Source of the DNA: Dehalococcoidia bacterium
GTDB lineage: Bacteria > Chloroflexota > Dehalococcoidia > JAUYDP01
Length of the DNA stretch: 5,226 bases
Direction of reading: 5' to 3'
Assembly: GCA_030691805.1 (NCBI GenBank)
Contig: JAUYDP010000127.1
Location: 1-5,226, forward strand
Shown: in pieces, positions 1 through 4,468 of the stretch
How the letters are laid out: each line of letters starts with the position of its first letter
Position numbering within the stretch: position 1 is the stretch's first letter
The notes under the pieces: generated by a model
Database searches by the model: none
Told to the model about the DNA's origin: nothing
The model's input: only the letters and a program-made list of their open reading frames with translations
Program-made: the position numbers and the translations under genes

Positions 1-14
1 TTTTAGACTGTCAA

Positions 15-93
15 GCAGACAGCGGTCAGCCTTCAGTTATCAGCCAACAGCGGTCAGCCTTCAGCAGACAGCGGTCAGCCTTCAGTTATCAGC
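15..93. repeat. Direct repeat, two identical 30-bp copies plus one partial copy
   Basis: An identical 30-bp unit occurs at 15-44 and 64-93. Its 17-bp core CAGCGGTCAGCCTTCAG occurs a third time at 48-64, so the cores start at 20, 48 and 69. Core spacing is uneven (28 and 21 bp) and there are no unique spacers, so this is not a CRISPR array. It resembles the short CAGC/TCAGC-rich intergenic repeats that are often dispersed in environmental bacterial genomes. I see no coding function here, and the sequence up to about 200 shows no gene either. Confidence 0.85.
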
Positions 94-201
94 TATTAGG
101 TGTACCCATCAACGATCATCCAACTGCCGTTCGGGGTCAGAATCCCGATCCCAGAACCCTGATTCCATGATCCCCTCCTCCCTCCTCGTTTCTTGTCCCT
201 C

Positions 202-278
202 ATTCCTCATTCCTCGTTCCTCGTTCCTCATTCCTTGTTCCTTGTTCCTTGTTCCTTGTTCCTCGTTCCTCGTTCCTA
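202..278. repeat. Heptamer tandem array, 11 units of RTTCCTN
   Basis: Eleven uninterrupted 7-bp units fit (A/G)TTCCT(C/T/A). They read in order ATTCCTC twice, GTTCCTC twice, ATTCCTT once, GTTCCTT three times, GTTCCTC twice and GTTCCTA once. The array is purine-rich on the minus strand (AGGAACG/AGGAACA). It ends 4 nt beyond the stop codon of the minus-strand gene at 283-1125, so it forms the start of that gene's 3' untranslated region. Frames through it on the plus strand give only a low-complexity FLVPRS-type peptide and are not credible genes. The array is a slippage-prone microsatellite whose length may vary between strains. Confidence 0.92.
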
Positions 279-282
279 TACC

Positions 283-1125
283 CTATTCCAGCATCTCCAT
301 ATGGCGCGGGCACAACTCATAGCCGCCACCTATCTGGGCCTGGAGCACTTCCTCCTGCCAGTGGGCGTTATAGAGGCGGCAGCCTGGGTCATCGCAGAAC
401 GGCTCGCCCCATAACTGATGGAACACCGCCTGTAAAACGTATCCCAATAAGACCTCGGTAAGCCTTTCGTCTCCGTGCTCGAGGACTCGGCCCCTGAACT
501 CACGCTTCAAGCCGGCATCCGCAGCATCCGCCATGCCCAGGGCCAAATACTGCTGTTTCAGAAAATAGAACTCCCGTGGCTTGGCCGGGGCTTCTACCAG
601 CCCGGTGGTCGAGACGAGCGAGGGAAACCCGTATAGGCTGACCCTGGCATGGTACCTTCTGTCGTCATCCTCCCAGGTGCCAAAGAGTTGGTTAGTAAAA
701 ACTACATGGATGTGGCGCAGGCTTCTTTCCCTGTTAGGAATCAGGCCAGAAAGCAGTCTCATCAACTCGAAGCCATCGTAAAACAGGCCGAAGACCTTGC
801 TCCCTTCCTCAAGCCTTCTTCGCTCGTAAGATATCTCTCCAGGTAGAGGCGTTGTGTTCAGGTCCGGCCTAAGGGGGCTGTGTACCTTGGCCGTGGCAAA
901 ACCCAGAGCCAGTTCCTCCAAACACCGCTTGCGCTCATCTGGCGCCAGACTTGATAGCTGGTGGGCTATGAAGGGGCCCCTCACCTCCACGTGGATAGAT
1001 GGCAGAAGCCCGCGGAGGCGTAACGCCAGCACGTCGCAGTCCAGTGTAGACGCCCACGGCTCACGGTATAGGTAGCAGCCAACAGGTCCGAGCATGACGT
1101 TGTAACAAAAACCCTCATGGGTCAT
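283..1125 (-). CDS. DUF6775-like putative metallopeptidase
   Basis: This 280-codon ORF encodes a soluble-looking protein with no signal peptide or membrane segment. From memory it resembles the DUF6775 family of putative metallopeptidases, found in archaea and some Chloroflexota. The central block (about 138-186) has HIHVVFTNQLFGTW, then DDRRYHARVSLYGFPS and TGLVEAPAKPREFY. The C-terminal block (243-275) places Cys244, Cys249, Asn253, His255, Gln257, Cys272 and His275 in a C-x4-C...C-x2-H arrangement, suggestive of zinc binding. There is no classical HExxH motif, so peptidase activity is unproven. The start is uncertain: the ATG at 1123-1125 has only weak AGGG upstream, and Met11 (1093-1095) is an alternative. 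The gene lies 233 bp downstream of thi4 on the same strand, separated by a MITE-like element and a hairpin, so it may be transcribed independently. The stop is TAG at 283-285. The gene itself is well supported; the family name is moderately supported. Confidence 0.75.
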   Translation of the reverse strand: MTHEGFCYNVMLGPVGCYLYREPWASTLDCDVLALRLRGLLPSIHVEVRGPFIAHQLSSLAPDERKRCLEELALGFATAKVHSPLRPDLNTTPLPGEISYERRRLEEGSKVFGLFYDGFELMRLLSGLIPNRERSLRHIHVVFTNQLFGTWEDDDRRYHARVSLYGFPSLVSTTGLVEAPAKPREFYFLKQQYLALGMADAADAGLKREFRGRVLEHGDERLTEVLLGYVLQAVFHQLWGEPFCDDPGCRLYNAHWQEEVLQAQIGGGYELCPRHMEMLE

Positions 1126-1132
1126 GGGCCCT

Positions 1133-1167
1133 AAAAGCCCGGCAAGAGATCCTGGCCACGTTGCCGG
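1133..1167 (-). terminator. Hairpin plus TTTT upstream of the DUF6775-like gene
   Basis: On the minus strand, CCGGCAA (1167-1161) and TTGCCGG (1145-1139) form a perfect 7-bp GC-rich stem with a 15-nt loop. GC and then TTTT (1136-1133) follow. It could be the intrinsic terminator of the thiamine operon, or a leader attenuator for the next gene, whose first ATG is only 7 nt beyond the T-run. The T-tract is short and the loop long, so termination strength is doubtful. Confidence 0.35.
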
Positions 1168-1182
1168 TGTAGCGCCGACTTA

Positions 1183-1296
1183 TGGTCATGCACAATTTAA
1201 GATGCCAAACCAGTCTGCCGAATAAATTCGGCGTTACGTTTAGCCCAACGCCGAATTTATTCGGACGGTCGTGGCACAATATTTAGTGCATGACCA
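1183..1296. mobile_element. MITE-like non-coding element with 11-bp inverted ends and TTA flanks
   Basis: The 114-bp segment begins TGGTCATGCAC (1183-1193) and ends with its exact reverse complement (1286-1296). TTA sits directly on both sides (1180-1182 and 1297-1299), as expected of a 3-bp target duplication. Outside this, GCCGAC (1174-1179) and GTCGGC (1300-1305) are complementary, so the empty site would read GCCGACTTAGTCGGC, a palindrome. Inside, TGCCA/TGGCA (1203-1207, 1272-1276) and an 18-bp perfect inverted repeat continue the symmetry. No ORF is present, so mobilisation would need a transposase elsewhere. A 3-bp TNA-type duplication occurs in some IS5-group elements, but I cannot assign a family. 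An alternative reading is one long imperfect palindrome of 1174-1305 with a single mismatch in its outer 20 bp. Confidence 0.65.
1218..1264. repeat. 18-bp perfect inverted repeat, each arm itself a hairpin
   Basis: CCGAATAAATTCGGCGTT (1218-1235) is followed after 11 nt (1236-1246) by its exact reverse complement (1247-1264). Each arm contains the near-palindrome CCGAAT-NN-ATTCGG, so the DNA or RNA could form either one 18-bp stem or two 6-bp hairpins. It lies at the centre of the MITE-like element. There is no T-tract after the stem on either strand, so it is not an ordinary intrinsic terminator. Confidence 0.9.
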
Positions 1297-1358
1297 TTAG
1301 TCGGCTGGCAGCTAAGGCCCAAGGTCCTTGAATCCCGGCTAAATAGCCCGACCTGAGA

Positions 1359-2150
1359 TTACACCGCTGCTTTCTGTAGGAGGCGATCTGCGACCTGAGC
1401 GGCCTTCTGTCCCGAAAGCAGCATGGCGCCAAAGGTTGGCCCCATTCGGGGTAGCCCGTAGAGGGTCGAGACAGCCATGCCGGAGACTACCAGGCCGGGA
1501 TGTACCTCGCCGGTATGCTCGAGGACCAGGTCTTCGGACATCTCCACCCACATGGCGCCGAAGCCTACGGTCTTCATAAGGCCCCGCTCCTCCAGCTTCT
1601 TGACCACGCAGGCGTCGTGGCCGGTAGAGTCTATCACCAGGCGGCACTCCAGGGCCACGGGGTCAACGCAGGTTATCTCTCGTGGCAGGCTGTGTATCGG
1701 GGTCCAGTTGATCACCACTCCCGCTACCCGGTTGCCCGCTCGCAGCACCACGTCGTCGAAGATGGTCATGTTTGCGAACTTGACCCCCGCGTCACAGGCG
1801 GCGGCGATGAGCTTAGAACAGGCGTGAGGGCCATCGGCAACATACAGGCCCGGAATATATTCCTCGTAAGGCACTCCTAGCTCATCCAGTGCCTGGTGTG
1901 CGGGAGCTCTCACGGTAACCTTGTTCATCAGGTAACCCCCGATCCAGAAACCGCCACCCAGATAGTTGTTACGCTCCACGATGAGGACCTTGTGCCCCAG
2001 GCGCGCCAGGTCACGTCCGGCCATCAGTCCGCTGGGGCCTGCGCCTACTATGACCACATCGCTCTCTGCGTACTCCTCGAACTGGCGTAGGAAGCTCCTA
2101 ACAATAGCTCGGGTTACGTCCTTCTCTTCAATGGGTGCAAATACCGGCAT
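1359..2150 (-). CDS. thi4: Thiamine thiazole synthase, Thi4 family, Cys type
   Basis: This 263-aa enzyme builds the ADP-thiazole precursor of thiamine from NAD and glycine, with iron and a sulfur donor, in the cytoplasm. The N-terminal dinucleotide-binding fold shows DVVIVGAGPSG (31-41) and an acidic strand end at Glu59. NYLGGGFWIGG (62-72) and the C-terminal RMGPTFGAMLLSGQKAA (235-251) are Thi4 family signatures. The residue before VDP is Cys161, in ITCVDP. In yeast THI4 the equivalent Cys205 donates its sulfur in a single-turnover reaction, whereas methanogen-type, sulfide-dependent enzymes have His there. Asp163 and His178 match the positions reported to bind iron in the family. Length is normal for a prokaryotic Thi4. 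The start is fixed by AGGGAGG at 2158-2164, 7 nt upstream, and lies 3 nt after the stop of the preceding broken gene, in the same operon as thiC. Stop is TAA at 1359-1361. Family call is firm; the Cys-type mechanism is inferred from alignment by eye. Confidence 0.93.
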   Translation of the reverse strand: MPVFAPIEEKDVTRAIVRSFLRQFEEYAESDVVIVGAGPSGLMAGRDLARLGHKVLIVERNNYLGGGFWIGGYLMNKVTVRAPAHQALDELGVPYEEYIPGLYVADGPHACSKLIAAACDAGVKFANMTIFDDVVLRAGNRVAGVVINWTPIHSLPREITCVDPVALECRLVIDSTGHDACVVKKLEERGLMKTVGFGAMWVEMSEDLVLEHTGEVHPGLVVSGMAVSTLYGLPRMGPTFGAMLLSGQKAAQVADRLLQKAAV

Positions 2151-2153
2151 ATC

Positions 2154-2697
2154 CTATCCTCCCTTGATATCTACTTTTTTTATTATTGCCCGGAGGTCCT
2201 GTAAGTCTTCCAGGGCAAAGTACTCCAGGATTATCTCTGAGACGCCAAGCCCCTCAAGCCTCTTTGCCTTCTCTATCAGGCCCCGAGGTCCGCAAACGGC
2301 GAAGGAGTCTAGTAATTCTTCCCTGGAGACCCACTCCTTCTCCATTCCTATGTCCTCTAGAACCTGGATGGGTAGACGGGGGAGCATGTCATCCAGGAAC
2401 TCGCTTATCCCCCTGCCAACCCCCCAGGTCCAGCCGTCCTCACGAGATGTTGTCCACAGTAGCAGCGGCGTGAGCAGTGACCACGGGAGAGCGAGTATAT
2501 GGATTAGTCACATCCACGCCTATGCGGACCCTTTCAGTGCTCAGAGCTACGGTAGTTGCTGCGGTCCAAAGCTCCCAGGGGACAACGAACATGTCCCGGA
2601 CCCAGATGCGGTGAAATCCACAATCCTCCAGGGTCCGGGAGTGGGCGGCGATCTGGTCCGGACGGCAGCGCGGGGAGAGCTCAGCGCTGAAGAGCAT
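2154..2697 (-). pseudogene. Broken LLM-class flavin/F420-dependent oxidoreductase
   Basis: The first 85 codons (2697 to 2443) resemble the N-terminus of luciferase-like TIM-barrel oxidoreductases that use FMN or F420: an AHSRTLEDCGFHRIWVRD segment, then TVALSTERVRIGVDVTNPYTR and AHAAATVDNIS. An in-frame TGA (2440-2442) then falls where the family usually has Gly in a SGGR-type sequence. Six codons on, a run of six G (2420-2425) carries one extra base; dropping one G restores GRLDLGVGRGISEFLDDM and a frame open to TAG at 2154. That C-terminal part (AVCGPRGLIEKAKRLEGLGVSEIILEYF) matches the usual end of the family. The total is about 181 codons against roughly 300-340 in intact members, so an internal deletion of the barrel is also likely. 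The ATG is 2 nt after the thiC stop, which suggests former translational coupling. One of the three lesions could be a sequencing error; all three together are unlikely to be. The original substrate is unknown. Confidence 0.82.
2158..2164 (-). promoter_or_regulatory. Ribosome binding site of thi4
   Basis: AGGGAGG on the minus strand lies 7 nt before the thi4 ATG. It overlaps the last codons of the broken luciferase-like gene, whose TAG (2154-2156) is 3 nt from that ATG. Loss of this 3' end would remove thi4 translation initiation, which may help explain why the remnant persists. Confidence 0.8.
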
Positions 2698-2699
2698 GG

Positions 2700-3995
2700 C
2701 TAGCACCTGACCGCTGTGACGCCAAGGTGCTGGCTGACCAGGTCCATAGCGCAATACTTTCCGCACATGCTACAGGCATCGCTGTTGGAGGCTCTTCGTG
2801 CGCGCACCTCCCGGACGCGCTTGGGGTCCAGGGCCAGACGGGTCTGGGCCTCCCAGTCCAGGGCTTTGCGGGCCCGGGACATATCCAGGTCCCGTTGCCA
2901 GGCGCCTTTTACCCCTTTGACTATATCGGCAGCATGGCCGGCGATACGGGCAGCCATGACCCCTTCACGCACGTCATCCAATTCCGGCAACCCCAGATGC
3001 TCTGCGGGCGTGACGTAGCACAGGTAGTCCGCTCCGGCCATGGCCGCCAGAGCACCGCCGATGGCCGCCGTAATATGGTCATACCCGGCGCCGATGTCTG
3101 TTACCAGCGGCCCCAGCACGTAGAATGGCGCCTCACGGCAGAGCCGCTTCTGGAGCTGAACGTTAGTGGCTATCTGGTCCAGGGGCACATGTCCCGGCCC
3201 TTCGACCATAACCTGGACTCCCGCCTCACGGGCCCGGTCCACAAGCTCGCCCAGGGTCAATAGCTCTTCTATCTGGGCGCGATCGGTGGCGTCGGCCAGG
3301 GAACCAGGACGCAGTCCGTCCCCCAGGCTAAGGGTAACGTCATAGCGCCGGGCGATCTCCAGAAGGCGGTCATACTGCTCGTATAGTGGGTTCTCCTGCC
3401 CATTATGCAGGATCCATCCCGTTAGGAACGCACCACCCCGAGAGACTATGTCCACAACGCGGCCCTGTCGCCGGAGACGCCCCAGGACCGCCTGGGTCAC
3501 GCCGCAATGGACGGTCATGAAGTCTACGCCGTCCTGGGCCTGCTCTTCGATCGCGTCGAATATCTCATCTGGCGCCATGTTCACGATAGCCCCGTTCCGT
3601 TCGATAGCGCGGATGGCCGCCTGGTAGATTGGGACCGTGCCGAGGGGTACAGGGCATTTCTCCAGAATGGAGCGCCGTATTATACCGATATCGCCCCCGG
3701 TGCTAAGGTCCATCACCGTATCGGCCCCTGCCTCCAGGGACACGGCTAGCTTGTCTAGCTCCTGGTCAGGGAACGGATAGTCGGTTGAGGTACCCAGATT
3801 GGCATTGACCTTAGTGCGGAGCCCCTTGCCGATACCGCTGGGCGCTAGATTGTGGTGCCTCGGGTTGGCCGGGACCACCACGGTCCCCTCGGCCAGACCT
3901 CGCCGCACCTCTTCCGCAGGCAGGCCTTCGGCCTGGGCCACCGCCTCCATGGCATAAGTTATCCGGCCCTCACGGGCCATTTCCAATTGGGTCAT
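2700..3995 (-). CDS. thiC: Phosphomethylpyrimidine synthase ThiC
   Basis: This 431-aa radical SAM enzyme converts aminoimidazole ribotide to hydroxymethylpyrimidine phosphate, the pyrimidine precursor of thiamine. Family signatures include NANLGTS (64-70), ADTVMDLSTGGD (91-102), DFMTVHCGVT (158-167), SRGGAF (185-190), SLGDGLRPGS (223-232), MVEGPGHVP (263-271) and GPLVTDIGAGYDHIT (295-309). The C-terminal iron-sulfur ligands are Cys408, Cys411 and Cys415 (CSMCGKYC), spaced C-x2-C-x3-C. The start at 3993-3995 (MTQLEMAREG) is chosen because AGGAGG lies 4 nt upstream and ThiC proteins begin in this way. An in-frame ATG 40 codons earlier (4113-4115) lies inside the riboswitch and would translate it, so it is rejected. 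The length fits the short ThiC type. The ThiC paralogue BzaF (hydroxybenzimidazole synthase) is unlikely because the leader is a TPP riboswitch and thi4 follows. This is the first gene of the operon. Confidence 0.96.
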   Translation of the reverse strand: MTQLEMAREGRITYAMEAVAQAEGLPAEEVRRGLAEGTVVVPANPRHHNLAPSGIGKGLRTKVNANLGTSTDYPFPDQELDKLAVSLEAGADTVMDLSTGGDIGIIRRSILEKCPVPLGTVPIYQAAIRAIERNGAIVNMAPDEIFDAIEEQAQDGVDFMTVHCGVTQAVLGRLRRQGRVVDIVSRGGAFLTGWILHNGQENPLYEQYDRLLEIARRYDVTLSLGDGLRPGSLADATDRAQIEELLTLGELVDRAREAGVQVMVEGPGHVPLDQIATNVQLQKRLCREAPFYVLGPLVTDIGAGYDHITAAIGGALAAMAGADYLCYVTPAEHLGLPELDDVREGVMAARIAGHAADIVKGVKGAWQRDLDMSRARKALDWEAQTRLALDPKRVREVRARRASNSDACSMCGKYCAMDLVSQHLGVTAVRC

Positions 3996-3999
3996 GGCC

Positions 4000-4005
4000 C
4001 CTCCT
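4000..4005 (-). promoter_or_regulatory. Ribosome binding site of thiC
   Basis: AGGAGG, continuing as AGGAGGGG, lies 4 nt before the ATG at 3995 on the minus strand. It decides the thiC start against the upstream in-frame ATG at 4115. It begins 4 nt after the TTTTGTT tract of the leader hairpin, so hairpin formation could also affect ribosome access. Confidence 0.8.
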
Positions 4006-4009
4006 GAAC

Positions 4010-4051
4010 AAAAGAGACCAAGAGCCTCGTCTCGGTGTAAGGTCTTGGTCT
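4010..4051 (-). terminator. Riboswitch expression-platform hairpin, probable attenuator
   Basis: On the minus strand AGACCAAGA (4051-4043) and TCTTGGTCT (4023-4015) form a perfect 9-bp stem with a 19-nt loop; a further CC/GG pair can form across a bulged C. C and TTTT (4013-4010), then GTT, follow. Its place between the TPP aptamer and the thiC ribosome binding site makes it the likely ligand-controlled terminator. The T-tract is short, so it may instead act partly on translation. Confidence 0.68.
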
Positions 4052-4059
4052 GCTTATTA

Positions 4060-4151
4060 TACCGCTTCCCTACGCCAGCATTACCGAGTTCAGGTTCTAA
4101 GGGTCGGCCCTCCAAGACGGACCTCTCAGCTTAATAGCACCCCTAGCGGCA
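4060..4151 (-). ncRNA. TPP riboswitch (THI element) controlling thiC-thi4
   Basis: The minus strand carries the hallmarks of the thiamine pyrophosphate aptamer in order. They are AGGGGTGC near the 5' end, GCTGAGAGG (CTGAGA at 4129-4124), GACCCTTAGAACCTGA, GGTAATG and GGCGTAGGGA. P1 is TGCCGCT (4151-4145) with AGCGGTA (4066-4060). P2 pairs GGGT with ACCC, and P3 pairs GGTCC (4123-4119) with GGGCC (4110-4106). At 92 nt it is compact for the class. When TPP binds, such elements normally reduce expression of the downstream genes; here those are thiC, the broken gene and thi4. The terminator-like hairpin at 4010-4051 is the probable output. Confidence 0.95.
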
Positions 4152-4171
4152 ACCAGTATTTTATTGCCATT

Positions 4172-4200
4172 ATGATACACCCTGCGCCTGCGATTTGCAA
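4172..4200 (-). promoter_or_regulatory. Candidate sigma-70 promoter of the thiamine operon
   Basis: On the minus strand, TTGCAA (4200-4195) and TATCAT (4177-4172) are separated by exactly 17 nt. A transcript start about 7 nt downstream, near 4165, would leave a leader of around a dozen bases before riboswitch helix P1 at 4151. The position is right for the operon, but the boxes match the consensus only moderately. Confidence 0.45.
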
Positions 4201-4224
4201 TCTCAGGGATAGAACATCACCGGG

Positions 4225-4257
4225 CAGTAGGGGCGGGTTTGGAACCCGCCCCTACTG
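4225..4257. repeat. 15-bp perfect palindrome with 3-nt loop
   Basis: CAGTAGGGGCGGGTT (4225-4239) is followed after TGG by its exact reverse complement (4243-4257). It looks like the GTAGGGGCGGGTT...AACCCGCCCCTAC palindromes scattered between genes in many environmental bacterial genomes. No T-run follows on either strand, so it is probably a dispersed REP-like element and not a terminator. It lies about 25 bp upstream of the operon promoter candidate. Confidence 0.88.
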
Positions 4258-4280
4258 TACAACTGCCGTATATTTTGATT

Positions 4281-4387
4281 GTAACTACTCAGCCACAAAG
4301 TCACAAAGACACGAATTCACGCTCTGAAAGAGGCTTGTATTCCATAACTTTCTTTGTGCCTTGGTGTCTTAGTGGCTGAGTAGTTAC
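4281..4387. repeat. 107-bp element with 16-bp perfect terminal inverted repeats
   Basis: GTAACTACTCAGCCAC (4281-4296) reappears exactly inverted at 4372-4387. The match continues imperfectly inward for about 20 bp through CACAAAG/CTTTGTG-type sequence, leaving a short unmatched centre. It contains no ORF and I see no clear target duplication. The CAGCCACAAAG...CTTTGTGCC wording is typical of widespread non-autonomous intergenic repeats, so it may be a MITE. It fills much of the divergent intergenic region before the CPBP gene. Confidence 0.8.
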
Positions 4388-4399
4388 GAAGGATTAACC

Positions 4400-4428
4400 T
4401 TGTTGACTTCAGCCTCAGGCCGTATACT
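4400..4428 (+). promoter_or_regulatory. Weak promoter candidate for the CPBP gene
   Basis: TATACT (4423-4428) is a good -10 box. TTGTTG (4400-4405) lies 17 nt upstream but matches only the TTG of the -35 consensus; the better TTGACT (4403-4408) leaves a 14-nt spacer. The gene starts about 40 nt downstream. It is placed just outside the 107-bp repeat. Confidence 0.3.
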
Positions 4429-4468
4429 TGTATGAATCAAGCATCAAAACTGGAGTTTATCGGTTAAT

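Noticed and set aside
15..93. Small CRISPR array
   Set aside because: Repeat spacing is uneven, there are no unique spacers of constant length, and no cas genes are nearby.
193..414. Plus-strand peptide with repeated FLVPRS/FLVPCS
   Set aside because: The repeats are only the translated heptamer array, and the rest overlaps the minus-strand DUF6775-like gene.
1320..1348. Terminator immediately after thi4
   Set aside because: Only 4-5 bp stems can be drawn (CAAGG/CCTTG and GGCT/AGCC), and none has a following T-run.
1966..2703. 245-codon plus-strand frame across thi4 and the broken gene
   Set aside because: It is antisense to a clear thi4 and to LLM coding sequence, is rich in Ser/Arg/Pro and shows no recognisable domain.
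2727..3263. 178-codon plus-strand frame inside thiC
   Set aside because: It lies wholly antisense to a strongly conserved enzyme and has no family motif.
2700..3995. BzaF-type hydroxybenzimidazole synthase, a ThiC paralogue
   Set aside because: The gene is controlled by a TPP riboswitch and followed by thi4, which points to thiamine and not to the cobalamin lower ligand.
3996..4115. 40-codon N-terminal extension of ThiC
   Set aside because: It encodes the TPP aptamer and its hairpin. The strong ribosome binding site and the family-typical N-terminus favour the ATG at 3995.
4225..4257. Intrinsic terminator
   Set aside because: The stem is perfect, but no T-tract follows on either strand, and no gene ends there.
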